Shown here: one piece after another, positions 9,710 to 17,682 of the stretch | Layout: the number at the start of each line of letters is the position of its first letter | Numbering within the stretch: position 1 is the first letter of the stretch | Assembly: GCA_013001055.1 (NCBI GenBank) | Contig: JABDNH010000019.1 | Coordinates: 62,001-126,000, forward strand | DNA: 64,000 nt | Reading direction: 5' to 3' | Source of the DNA: Sphingomonas sp. | GTDB lineage: Bacteria > Pseudomonadota > Alphaproteobacteria > Sphingomonadales > Sphingomonadaceae | The notes under the pieces: model-generated | Databases searched by the model: none | The model's input: the letters and a program-made list of their open reading frames with translations, nothing else | What the model was told of the DNA's origin: nothing | Program-made: the position numbers and the translations under genes

Positions 9710-10516
9710 TTAGCGCAGGACCGCGTCGGTCGAGGCGATCAGAACGCTGCCCTCACTCGACGGCGCACGATATTCCACGGTGACCTTGCCGCTCAGGTCG
9801 CCCGCATAGTCTTCCCGCACGGGGATGAGGACGGTGCGCTTGTCGAGCTCGGTGTAGACGGCAACGCCGCCGAGCCGCGCGATTGGCAGGTCTTCGCCAT
9901 CTTTCCACACCTCGATAGCGCCAAAAGTGCTGCGGTCACCAGCGCGGGTAAGGTCGACGGCCACCGCCGGTCGCCCGTCGCGTGTCGCAACGCGCACATC
10001 GGCGATCGCGGCTTCGACCTGGAGACGGCCGAGACGCACGATCACGGGGATCGTCACGCCATAAATGGGGGTGAGGCGGAAACTGATGCCTTCGTCAGTG
10101 CCCGACTGTTCCACCGGACGTGGCTTGGGAATGGCGCGAAACAGGAGGTGAATACGATATTCGCCATCTGCCAGCCCTGCAGGGGGGCGGGCCGAAATAC
10201 GGATCGCCTGGGGCTGTCCCGGGGGCAAGGTGACGCGGCGCGGGGCGAAAATCACCATATCGCGAGCGGTAATCTCCTTGTCGTTCGCCGTTTCGACCTC
10301 GGCCAACGATCCGTCGGGCATCATCCGGCGTAGTTCGGCGGTAACGCGATAGGTCGCTTCTTCTTCGCCGATATTGTTGAGAATGATCTGGGTGCCGCGC
10401 CCGCCGTCCAGAATGACGCGGGTCGGCGCGACCAGCAGGTCGCCGACACCGGCCTGGGCGGGTTGCGCCATGGCGACGATTGCGGTGGCGGCCAAAACGT
10501 GGCGAAAAAAATGCAT
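9710..10516 (-). CDS. Periplasmic pilus-assembly chaperone (PapD-like)
   Basis: 268 residues from the ATG at 10516, which has GGAGGG seven bases upstream; the frame is open further upstream but without a start signal. A signal peptide ends at AQA (residue 22). The mature protein shows PapD-family marks: Arg33 in the first strand (VAPTRVIL), FAPRRVTLPPGQPQAIRI at 90-107 matching the F-PR---L-PG--Q-IRI G-strand motif, and GEYRIHLLFRAIP at 118-130. Such chaperones hold subunits by donor-strand complementation until the usher takes them. It lies between the DUF4402 subunit genes and the usher-like gene, and is separated from the subunit gene by a terminator-like hairpin. Confidence 0.85.
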   Translation of the reverse strand: MHFFRHVLAATAIVAMAQPAQAGVGDLLVAPTRVILDGGRGTQIILNNIGEEEATYRVTAELRRMMPDGSLAEVETANDKEITARDMVIFAPRRVTLPPGQPQAIRISARPPAGLADGEYRIHLLFRAIPKPRPVEQSGTDEGISFRLTPIYGVTIPVIVRLGRLQVEAAIADVRVATRDGRPAVAVDLTRAGDRSTFGAIEVWKDGEDLPIARLGGVAVYTELDKRTVLIPVREDYAGDLSGKVTVEYRAPSSEGSVLIASTDAVLR

Positions 10517-10648
10517 GAAAACCCTCCATATGGCGGCGCAGAAAAAGCACCGTTTCGGAGTGTTTTGGCGTCCAATGGTTAATAAGGCGCAAACCATGAG
10601 CGGAAAAACGCTGGGAAGTTTGAACGGCCGGTCCGGATCGGAGATACG

Positions 10649-10682
10649 AAAAGGGCGGCGAGCTTTCCAGCCCACCGCCCTT
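10649..10682 (-). terminator. Intergenic terminator/attenuator after the DUF4402 subunit gene
   Basis: On the minus strand AAGGGCGG (10682-10675) pairs with CCGCCCTT (10658-10651), and the arm is followed by TT, giving a GC-rich hairpin with a short U-run. It lies 24 bases downstream of the subunit stop and about 130 bases before the chaperone start. Placement suggests partial termination, so that subunit mRNA exceeds chaperone/usher mRNA, as is common in fimbrial operons. The U-run is short, so the strength is uncertain. Confidence 0.6.
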
Positions 10683-10705
10683 CTGCGCGTCAGGAGAAGC
10701 GACGC

Positions 10706-11278
10706 TTACTGATAATCGGCCGTCACGGTGAACGTACCTTCATAGTCGCCTTCGACCGTGGTGTCGGCAACCGTCAGCGAACCACCGACATAGAAGTCGT
10801 CGCCCGGCGCACCCGAATTCGACAGTGCGACGTCGTAGAAGCCGTCCGAGTCGCTGTCGCTGAGATCGGTCGTCAGGTTGACGGTCAGCGTGTCCGTGCC
10901 GCCGACGAGCGTGATCGTCGCGGACGGGGGCAGCGTCACGTCGACTTCCTGGCCCTGCGTACCGGTGATGTTATAGTTGATCGCCGCAGCAACCGCGCCC
11001 GAGCAGACGAAGTCGGTGCCGCAAGCGCCGGCGGTGCCGACGGTGCCGGCCGAGCTGGCCTCGATGCTGACAACCGCGTTAGTGCCGGTGGCACCCGCCG
11101 GAAGAACGATCGTGCCGAAGTCGAGCGTGTCGTTGCCGACGATGGTCAGCGTCAGCGGCTTCACGACGCGCGCCTTGGCTTTACCATTCGAGTTCGAAAC
11201 GGGTGCGGCGAACGCCGGCGTCGCAACGAGAGCAACGGCAGCCGTACCCATAACGGCGATTTTCTTGAAATTGGTCAT
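10706..11278 (-). CDS. DUF4402 secreted protein, probable major fibre subunit
   Basis: 190 residues from the ATG at 11278 (GGGGA about 11 bases upstream). The signal peptide ends at PAFA (residue 24). The mature protein starts with a polar extension, then alternating strands such as AKARVVKPLTLTIVG and LDFGTIVLP, the DUF4402 signature. Two Cys residues (in ACGTDFVC) may form a disulfide. The C-terminus has a penultimate Tyr (Tyr189) and Gly at position -14 (Gly177), the beta-zipper motif of chaperone-usher pilins. It lacks Lys/Arg-rich segments and is Thr/Ser/Asp rich, like a fibre protein. First of three genes before the chaperone and usher. The subunit role is inferred from motif and context. 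Confidence 0.8.
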   Translation of the reverse strand: MTNFKKIAVMGTAAVALVATPAFAAPVSNSNGKAKARVVKPLTLTIVGNDTLDFGTIVLPAGATGTNAVVSIEASSAGTVGTAGACGTDFVCSGAVAAAINYNITGTQGQEVDVTLPPSATITLVGGTDTLTVNLTTDLSDSDSDGFYDVALSNSGAPGDDFYVGGSLTVADTTVEGDYEGTFTVTADYQ

Positions 11279-11433
11279 AGTCTTAAATCCCCACTGGTCC
11301 ATGTTTGTTGCCGGACCCGGAAAACCTCATTTCGGGCCCGGTCCGTGATGTCGCTATTAACCAGTCCCGCTTACTGATCCCCTGAAGGTCATGGTAAAAA
11401 CGGCGTTAAGGAATGATCGAAAATGGATCGGAT

Positions 11434-11961
11434 TTAGCGGTATTCCGCCACAATCGGCACATCGCCGCGATAATCGCCTTCTGCTGCGCCGCTTATTTCC
11501 AGCCTTCCGCCGAATCGGAAGCGTAGTTCGCCATTGGCGTCGAGTTCGGGCTGCGAGGGCAGGTCGTGTTCGATCGATTCGAGGCGAATCCGACCCCCTT
11601 CGATATTATGCAGCTCGATATAATCGGGCAGGCTGATCGAGATCTGTCGTCCGGCTTCGCCGCGAATCACCACTTCGCCAACCATGGCGCGTGCCGACAG
11701 CGCGGCGATGCCGCCCTCGGTCATGCGCGCGCCCGTAGCGCCAAGCGTTGCGCTGCCATCGCCAAGCACGACCAGCTGGTCGAAATCCAGCATGGTCTCG
11801 ACCGAGAGCTGTACACGCTCCTCGGCTTTGTCGACAGGGTCGACGATGAGTTCGGGTGTATCGCACAAGCGACATTGTGCCGCGGCCGGGGCAGTCGGCA
11901 CGGTCAGGGTCGCCAGCACCGCGGCTGCGGCCAGGCAAAAAAGGGCAAATCGGCCCGTCAT
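11434..11961 (-). CDS. DUF4402 secreted protein, probable minor or tip subunit
   Basis: 175 residues with a signal peptide of about 28-29 residues. The mature N-terminus carries Cys30-x2-Cys33 (CRLC). The body follows the DUF4402 pattern (MLDFDQLVVLGDGSATLG) and the C-terminus again has penultimate Tyr (Tyr174) and Gly at -14 (Gly162), with the shared EGDYxG block seen in the neighbouring subunit. The two are clearly paralogous at the C-terminus but diverged elsewhere. It is the most upstream gene of the leftward cluster, 155 bases ahead of the major-subunit start, and divergent from msrB. A tip adhesin or initiating subunit is plausible but not shown. Confidence 0.72.
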   Translation of the reverse strand: MTGRFALFCLAAAAVLATLTVPTAPAAAQCRLCDTPELIVDPVDKAEERVQLSVETMLDFDQLVVLGDGSATLGATGARMTEGGIAALSARAMVGEVVIRGEAGRQISISLPDYIELHNIEGGRIRLESIEHDLPSQPELDANGELRFRFGGRLEISGAAEGDYRGDVPIVAEYR

Positions 11962-12045
11962 GGGAGAAAGTGCTAGGCACCAAGGGTGAAAACAGGGTTA
12001 ATGCCATGGCAACTATTTCACTTGTCCGGCGGTTGAAGGATCAAG

Positions 12046-12444
12046 ATGACCAAGCAGAAGCTGACCGATGCCGAATGGCGCGCGCGCCTGACCTCCGAAG
12101 AATATCGCATCTTGCGCGAAGCCGGCACCGAACCCCCTTATTCGGGTGCGCTCAACGTCGAGAAGCGCGATGGCGAATATCACTGCGCCGGCTGCGGTGC
12201 GATGCTGTTCGCCTCGGGCAGCAAGTATGACAGCGGGTCGGGATGGCCCAGCTTTACCGACCCGGCAGAAAATGAGGCCATCACCGAACATCGCGATGAA
12301 AGCCACGGCATGACCCGGGTGGAAATCCGCTGTTCAGCTTGCGACGGGCATCTTGGTCATGTCTTCCCCGACGGTCCGGGACCCAGTGGCCTGCGCTATT
12401 GCGTCAATAGCGCCAGCCTCGACTTCCAGCCTGACGAGAAGTGA
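12046..12444 (+). CDS. msrB: Peptide-methionine (R)-S-oxide reductase
   Basis: 132 residues, a standard single-domain MsrB. It reduces the R-epimer of methionine sulfoxide in proteins using thioredoxin. Zinc ligands are two CxxC pairs (Cys47/Cys50 and Cys96/Cys99); the catalytic Cys119 sits in RYCVNSASLDF, and GSGWPSF and GHLGHVFPDGP are the family motifs. No resolving Cys is evident at the usual internal position, so recycling may differ in detail. AAGGA lies seven bases before the ATG. There is no signal peptide, so it acts in the cytoplasm. Confidence 0.97.
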   Translation: MTKQKLTDAEWRARLTSEEYRILREAGTEPPYSGALNVEKRDGEYHCAGCGAMLFASGSKYDSGSGWPSFTDPAENEAITEHRDESHGMTRVEIRCSACDGHLGHVFPDGPGPSGLRYCVNSASLDFQPDEK

Positions 12445-12498
12445 TGCTTGTCGCCGGCGCCCTCCGGCCCTAGCAGTCAGGGTGGAGAGGAACCCTAA

Positions 12499-14622
12499 TT
12501 GGCGCGATTGTTCAAACGGCTGGTGATCTGGGGCGGCGCATTTGCGCTGCTTTGTCTTGTAGTGCTCGGTATTGCCGTTGCCGTCGCCTACCAGTCGCTG
12601 CCCTCCTACCAGCAACTGACCGATCGCGAAGATTTGGGTCAGACGATCCGCGTGCGAGCCGACGATGGGTCGGTCTTGGTCGAAATCGGGCCGCAATTCG
12701 GTCGCTGGCTGACCTACGAAGAAATCCCGCAGACCATGAAAAGCGCCATGATCGCGGTCGAGGACCGGCGCTTCAGGTCGCACATCGGGATCGATCCCAT
12801 CGGCATTGCGCGCGGGATCTGGGTATCGCTGCAAACGGGCGATCGCGTCGCCGGCGTGTCCACGATTTCACAGCAGCTCGCTCGCAACATTTTCCTGACG
12901 CCAAAACGCGACGTCGGGCGCAAGACCCGCGAAGCCATCATCGCGATGGCGCTGGAGGCCAAGTTCTCCAAGAACCAGATCCTCGAGCTCTATCTCAATC
13001 GTGTCTATTTCGGTGGTGGTGCCTACGGCATCGATGCGGCCAGCCGCACATTTTACGGCCATAGCGCGGAACGGATGACGGTCGGCGAGGCGGCGATCAT
13101 TGCGGGGCTCGTCAAGGCACCGTCCAACTATTCGCCGACCGCCGACATCGAAGCCGCCCAGGGCCGCGCCAGCGTGGTGCTCGACCTCATGGTCAATCAC
13201 GGCTTTCTGCCCGAAAGCGCCCGCGCCGGGGTCGATCCGGCGGAAATCCGGCTGGAGGAGCGCACTAACGAAAACAGCGCGCGCTATTTCACCGATTGGG
13301 CGCTACCCCAGCTCGAAACACTGATCGACCAAACCAGCGAACCCATCGATGTCTGGACCACGCTCGATCCCGGCATGCAGGATGCGGCCAGTAACGCGGT
13401 CAATGCGCATGCACCCGCCGGTGCGCAGGGCGCGCTCGTGGCCATTGATCGCGACGGCGCCGTTCGCGCGCTTGTCGGCGGGCTCGATTATGTCGACAGC
13501 ATCTATAACCGTGCCACGGTGGCCAAGCGGCAGCCAGGTTCAAGCTTCAAGCTTTTCGTTTATCTCACGGCTCTGGAAAACGGTTGGCGGCCAGATGATC
13601 AGGTGGTGGACGAGCCGATCACCATCGGCGACTGGTCACCGCGCAACTCGAACCGTACCAATCTCGGTGTGATTACGCTGCGCGAGGCGTTTGCCCGTTC
13701 GGTCAACACGGTGAGCGCGCAAATCGGCGCAGAGCTTGGCTTTGCGACCATCGCCCGCATGGCCGCCCGCTTCGGCATCACCGACGACATCAATACCTAC
13801 CCTTCGATGGTGTTGGGAACGAGCAATGTGCGCCTTATCGAGATGACCAAGGCGTTTGCCGCGGTGCATCGCGGCGGCACCTCGATGCCGCCTTACGCCA
13901 TCAAGCGCGTGGTGACCGCGTCGGGCCAGCTGCTGTACGATCATGAAGAAGCCCAGCCGCGGGTGTTGGTGGCGCAATGGGTCGCCCGTGACATGACCGA
14001 CCTCCTGCAAAGCGCCGTGCAGTCAGGCACCGGCCGCGCCGCCCAGATCGGCCGTCCCGTCGCCGGCAAGACCGGCACCACCTCGGACAATCGCGACGGC
14101 TGGTTCATCGGCTTTTCAAGCGGGCTGACCACCGGTGTCTGGTATGGGCGCGACGATAATGGCCGCGTCCCCGGACTAGGCGGAGGCAGCGCCCCCGCTC
14201 GCGCGTTTGGTGACTTCATGCGTGTGGCCGTGGCCAACCGCCCGGTCGAACAGTTCGAGGTCAACGCGCCGGTTCCCGATTGGCAAATCGAGCCCGACGA
14301 CGAGACCTGGCTGCTCGACCAGCTCTTGTTCGACGAAAACGGCAATCCCGTTTTGAGCAACGAGCTCGATCCGCTCGCACCGCGCCCGGGCGACGATGAC
14401 GATCTCAGCTGGATCGACGACGCCTTGCGCCGCGGGCAGGAGGAGCAGCCCGGCGAGATGGATCGCACGCTGGACGAGCAGCGCCGCCAGCGTCAACAAC
14501 AGCAACGTCGCCAGCAGCAGCAGCAGCAGCCCGAAGCGCCGCCTGCGCCGGACGGCGCGCGGATTATTCGTGTGCCCGAGCCGGCCCCGTCAACGCCCGA
14601 TCCGCTGCAACCGCGGCCCTAG
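12499..14622 (+). CDS. PBP1A-family bifunctional transglycosylase/transpeptidase
   Basis: 707 residues from a TTG start with GGAGAGG eight bases upstream. One membrane anchor (about 8-30) is followed by a GT51 glycosyltransferase domain with catalytic Glu88 in EDRRFRSHIGID, then a class A transpeptidase domain with SXXK at Ser348-Lys351, SVN at 401-403 and KTG at 524-526. It polymerises and crosslinks peptidoglycan in the periplasm. It is shorter than E. coli PBP1A, lacking the large inserted OB domain. The C-terminal tail is Asp-rich, then Gln/Arg-rich (RQRQQQQRRQQQQQQ), then Pro-rich and probably disordered. The last 33 bases overlap the convergent YgjP-like gene. Confidence 0.93.
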   Translation: MARLFKRLVIWGGAFALLCLVVLGIAVAVAYQSLPSYQQLTDREDLGQTIRVRADDGSVLVEIGPQFGRWLTYEEIPQTMKSAMIAVEDRRFRSHIGIDPIGIARGIWVSLQTGDRVAGVSTISQQLARNIFLTPKRDVGRKTREAIIAMALEAKFSKNQILELYLNRVYFGGGAYGIDAASRTFYGHSAERMTVGEAAIIAGLVKAPSNYSPTADIEAAQGRASVVLDLMVNHGFLPESARAGVDPAEIRLEERTNENSARYFTDWALPQLETLIDQTSEPIDVWTTLDPGMQDAASNAVNAHAPAGAQGALVAIDRDGAVRALVGGLDYVDSIYNRATVAKRQPGSSFKLFVYLTALENGWRPDDQVVDEPITIGDWSPRNSNRTNLGVITLREAFARSVNTVSAQIGAELGFATIARMAARFGITDDINTYPSMVLGTSNVRLIEMTKAFAAVHRGGTSMPPYAIKRVVTASGQLLYDHEEAQPRVLVAQWVARDMTDLLQSAVQSGTGRAAQIGRPVAGKTGTTSDNRDGWFIGFSSGLTTGVWYGRDDNGRVPGLGGGSAPARAFGDFMRVAVANRPVEQFEVNAPVPDWQIEPDDETWLLDQLLFDENGNPVLSNELDPLAPRPGDDDDLSWIDDALRRGQEEQPGEMDRTLDEQRRQRQQQQRRQQQQQQPEAPPAPDGARIIRVPEPAPSTPDPLQPRP

Positions 14623-15276
14623 TTCGCGCAGGAGCTTACGCGCTTTTGCCGTCGGTCCGCCGAACAATTCCTGCTCGAGACGATGAAACGCGCGGCCGTG
14701 GTCCATATGAACGCGGTGCGCCACTTCATGGGCCGCGACATAGCGCCGCACGGCATCGGGGGCACATACCAGACGCCAGCTGAAACGCAGCTTGCCGTCA
14801 TGCGTACAGCTACCCCATCGCGTGCGAGCATCGCCGACGCTGACGGCGCGGACATTCACCTTGGCCAGCTGCGCAAACTCGGCGACATCATCAGACAACA
14901 GACGGCGCGCTTCGTCGCGCAACCATGTTTCGATCCGGCGGCTGAAACTTTCTTGCGGCCCCCCGCCCTGGAGCGCATCGCCGACGCGCTCGATGCGGCG
15001 CGGGAGCTCCGCAGCATGGCGCAGCACGAGCTCCCCGTCGCGAAAGGGAATTTTCCCACCCGGCGTCAAGGGCATCGCTGTGGCGCGACCCCCTCGCTGT
15101 TGTTCGATCCAGTCGGTTTGGGTTTGCACCCAGGCCCGCGCCTTGCGCTCGCTGGCGCGTGGCGGAAGCGTCAGCAACAAACGGTCTTCTATCGCGTCAT
15201 AACGCAGCTTCATTCGCCGCGCCCTGCGGTGCCGACGAATGACCAGCTTCAGGTCTTCAGAGCGGGCGGTCGACAA
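14590..15276 (-). CDS. YgjP/SprT-like zinc metallopeptidase (DUF45, M48-related)
   Basis: 228 residues. The C-terminal half holds HEVAH at 183-187 followed by a third ligand region HMDHGRAFHRLEQELFG, the YgjP/WLM-like metalloprotease pattern. The N-terminal half is basic (VIRRHRRARRMKLRYDAIEDRLLLTLPPRAS), and WGSC appears before the zinc site as in the family. Cytoplasmic; the substrate is unknown. Its start overlaps the YcgN-family stop by 20 bases, suggesting coupling, and its end overlaps the convergent PBP gene. The family is often called a predicted metal-dependent hydrolase; proteolysis is inferred from the motif. Confidence 0.88.
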   Translation of the reverse strand: MSTARSEDLKLVIRRHRRARRMKLRYDAIEDRLLLTLPPRASERKARAWVQTQTDWIEQQRGGRATAMPLTPGGKIPFRDGELVLRHAAELPRRIERVGDALQGGGPQESFSRRIETWLRDEARRLLSDDVAEFAQLAKVNVRAVSVGDARTRWGSCTHDGKLRFSWRLVCAPDAVRRYVAAHEVAHRVHMDHGRAFHRLEQELFGGPTAKARKLLRELGPRLQRIGR

Positions 15277-15694
15277 GGTGATGCTCGATATCTCCAGCGT
15301 CGTCTTCGCTTACCGCCCAGCCGCGGACCGAAATACCAGCGTCGTGGACGCTCTGCGGGTCGCCGCTGATCAGGTAATGCCATTCGCGCAGGTCCTTGCC
15401 TTCGGCGCGCAACCGGTAGGCGCATGTCGCAGGGAGCCAACCCAATCCGTCGACCGACGCCTTGGTCAGCGTCACGCAGTCGGGCACATGGCGTTTCCGG
15501 TCAGGATAATCGCGGCACCGGATCGTATCGAGATCGAGCATCCTGCAGGCGATGTCGGTCGCATAATAGGCGCCGGTATCGGCATCCTCCGCCTTGTGCA
15601 TGCAGCAGCGTCCGCAGCCATCGCATAACGCCTCCCATTCACCAGCGTCGAGATCGGCCAAAGGCTTTTTCCAAAACGGTTTTTTGCTATTCAT
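15257..15694 (-). CDS. YcgN-family cysteine-cluster protein (UPF0260)
   Basis: 145 residues. It contains the family Cys-cluster: CDGCGRCCMHKAED near residues 24-31, then IACRMLD, CRDYPDRKRHVPDCV and CAYRL, eight Cys in a pattern suggestive of iron-sulfur or zinc binding. The biochemical role of this family is not established. The frame is intact and of the usual length. Coupled to the YgjP-like gene downstream (20-base overlap) and divergent from the ankyrin-repeat gene. The call is by the characteristic Cys spacing. Confidence 0.9.
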   Translation of the reverse strand: MNSKKPFWKKPLADLDAGEWEALCDGCGRCCMHKAEDADTGAYYATDIACRMLDLDTIRCRDYPDRKRHVPDCVTLTKASVDGLGWLPATCAYRLRAEGKDLREWHYLISGDPQSVHDAGISVRGWAVSEDDAGDIEHHLVDRPL

Positions 15695-15744
15695 CTTCGA
15701 TAGTGTAAGCCGCCCCCAAGACGAATCCCAAGAGAGAATTGACC

Positions 15745-16377
15745 ATGCTGCGTTTCATTGTCCTGCTGATTGCTGCCGCGACCGTGGCGGTTCCAGCATC
15801 CGCCCAGCTCAACCGCTCCGAAGGCGAGACATTCATCGCCGCCGTGCGCGAGGGCGATAGCGGTGCTGCAATCGGGATGCTCGAACAGCCGGGTACGCGC
15901 ATCGCCAATTTCAAGGGCTTCGAAGGCGAAACCGCGCTTCATATCGTTACCCGCAAGAAGGACTACCCCTGGTTGGTGACGTTGATCCGCTATGACGCCG
16001 ATCCCAATGTGGTTGATCGCAACGGAGAAACTCCGCTCATGATCGCCACGCAGCAGCGCTGGTACGAGGGCGCCGATCGCCTCGTGCGTGCCGGTGCGCA
16101 GGTGGACGTTCCCAATGCTGCTGGCGAAACGCCGCTGATGCGCGCGGTGCTCTTGCGCCAGCCCCGCCTCGTCAAACTTTTCCTTGAAAAAGGCGCAGAC
16201 CCCGACCGCACCGATTATTCGGCCGGGCTCAGCGCGCGCGACTATGCGCGCCGGGATTCGCGCAATCCGCAGCTGCTCGAAATGATCGAATCGGTGACCG
16301 CGAGGAGCGAAAGCCGGGGCGAATTGCAGTTTGGACCGACGATCGAATTCCCAGTCGGCAACAAGACCGACGACTAA
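15745..16377 (+). CDS. Secreted ankyrin-repeat protein
   Basis: 210 residues from the ATG at 15745 with GAGAG eight bases upstream (a TTG two codons earlier is possible). The signal peptide ends at ASA (about residue 20). Ankyrin repeats follow, with recognisable NGETPLMIA, AGETPLMRAV and a capping ADPDRTDYSAG-SARDYARR segment (about 45-175). Small exported ankyrin proteins of alphaproteobacteria probably mediate protein-protein contacts in the periplasm; the partner is unknown. The end overlaps the convergent mmcB gene by four bases. Confidence 0.85.
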   Translation: MLRFIVLLIAAATVAVPASAQLNRSEGETFIAAVREGDSGAAIGMLEQPGTRIANFKGFEGETALHIVTRKKDYPWLVTLIRYDADPNVVDRNGETPLMIATQQRWYEGADRLVRAGAQVDVPNAAGETPLMRAVLLRQPRLVKLFLEKGADPDRTDYSAGLSARDYARRDSRNPQLLEMIESVTARSESRGELQFGPTIEFPVGNKTDD

Positions 16378-16841
16378 AAATTGTCTCCCAGGCTGGGGTC
16401 GATCTGCGCCGCCAGGCGCCGGCCCGCACGCCTTGCAAAGCGTAGCGTTTCCGCCTTGCGCCTTGCTGGCGCAAGCTTGCGCTCGGCCGATTCCCGCATG
16501 AAGGCGGCGTCGTAACGATCCGCCACGATCAACCCCGCGACATCGGGCAGGAAATCGTCGCCGTCGCATATCGAGGCCAGTTCGGGTGTCACCGCCCAGT
16601 AGAAATGGTCGCAATAATCGAGATAGTCCCGCCACTTGCAATCGCCGAGAAGGTCGCTGCGCTGCACCTTGATCTCGACGATGACGATGCGGCCCTTGTT
16701 ATCGATCCCCATCAGATCGGCGCGGCGATTATTGGGCAGCGGCACTTCGGCAATCGCATAGATCTGCGAGCGCGCGAACAAGCGCGTCACGCCGCGCACC
16801 ACATCGGGTGCGAGAATTGTCGAATCGAGTTCGGTCGCCAT
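16374..16841 (-). CDS. mmcB: MmcB family DNA repair protein
   Basis: 155 residues. It matches the MmcB family (putative endonuclease), a LexA-controlled alphaproteobacterial repair gene first linked to DNA damage tolerance in Caulobacter. Visible are the PD-(D/E)XK-like core residues RRADLMGIDNKGRIVIVEIKVQRSDLLGD (Asp, then Glu-x-Lys) and the CDHFYWAV and GLIVAD strands. No LexA box was identified upstream by eye. It is a single gene: convergent with the ankyrin gene and about 40 bases upstream of the SleB-like gene end. Confidence 0.88.
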   Translation of the reverse strand: MATELDSTILAPDVVRGVTRLFARSQIYAIAEVPLPNNRRADLMGIDNKGRIVIVEIKVQRSDLLGDCKWRDYLDYCDHFYWAVTPELASICDGDDFLPDVAGLIVADRYDAAFMRESAERKLAPARRKAETLRFARRAGRRLAAQIDPSLGDNF

Positions 16842-16881
16842 CCTTGACGGCGTAGAACAAAAGGTGATCGAGAGCTAGGCT

Positions 16882-17502
16882 CTAGCGGTAGAAGATGTGA
16901 TTATCGATCCGGCCCAGACGCGTCAGGCGCCAGCGCGGATTGACATAACGCGCATGGAAGAAGAGCGCGTCGGGAATCTGCGATTCATGATGTTCGCCAT
17001 CGACGATGCGCGCGATCGCTACCGCCCGTTTCCAGGCTTTCGAATTGCGCTTGATGCTGGGCATCTTGCCGCCGCGGACGAAGCTGAACTGGCTACGCTG
17101 GAAAACGACACCGCAATAGCTGTCAGGAAAGCGACCGCTTTCGGCACGGTTTGCGATGACCCGCGCGACGGCCAGCTGACCTTCGAGCGATTCGCCGCGC
17201 GTTTCAAAATAGACGGCCCCCGCGAGGCATTCCATCTGGGCATTCCTCGTCTGCGTACCCTTGAAATGCTCGACCTTGCTATAGAGGTCTTGGGGCAAAT
17301 CGGGTTCCGGCGCCACATAAGGCTCGGCATCCTCGCCGCCAGTTACACCAACGTCCAGCACTGCATCGATTTCAGGGAGCGCCACGGTCGGTGCAAGCGG
17401 ATCGACGATCTCGTCTGTCTCCTGGGAGACTTCCGCCGGCGCCACCGACGCTGCGGTGGCCATGGATGCGAAAACCAGTGCTGAGCGCCAAAGGAACTTC
17501 AT
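16882..17502 (-). CDS. SleB-type cell wall hydrolase
   Basis: 206 residues from the ATG at 17502 (an in-frame GTG two codons earlier is less well placed for a ribosome site). It has a signal peptide (FLWRSALVFASMATAASVAPA). The C-terminal domain (about 90-206) is the Hydrolase_2/SleB lytic transglycosylase: CLAGAVYFETRGE with the catalytic Glu, AVARVIANRAESGRFPDSYCGVV, and LFFHARYVNPRW near the end. It probably cleaves or remodels peptidoglycan in the periplasm; alphaproteobacteria use it in growth rather than in spore germination. It stands alone, about 180 bases from the DUF1491 gene. Confidence 0.88.
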   Translation of the reverse strand: MKFLWRSALVFASMATAASVAPAEVSQETDEIVDPLAPTVALPEIDAVLDVGVTGGEDAEPYVAPEPDLPQDLYSKVEHFKGTQTRNAQMECLAGAVYFETRGESLEGQLAVARVIANRAESGRFPDSYCGVVFQRSQFSFVRGGKMPSIKRNSKAWKRAVAIARIVDGEHHESQIPDALFFHARYVNPRWRLTRLGRIDNHIFYR

Positions 17503-17682
17503 AGTCACATGCTCGTTTATGCGGTGAACGCGTTTCCAACGGACCTTGTCGCTCTTGCCGGCGACTTGTCGTTTCGATCCGGGATCCTTGTTCCCCGTCT
17601 GCGTGGCACCGGCACATTTGCGTGCGATTTTGGTGCCCCCCGCCTGAATTGACTGCCCCCTGCGGTCTCAACCCTTACACAA

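Noticed and set aside
17509-17682. Possible small gene between the SleB-like and DUF1491 genes
   Set aside because: Only short frames without a ribosome site or family resemblance; nothing supportable beyond leader sequence.
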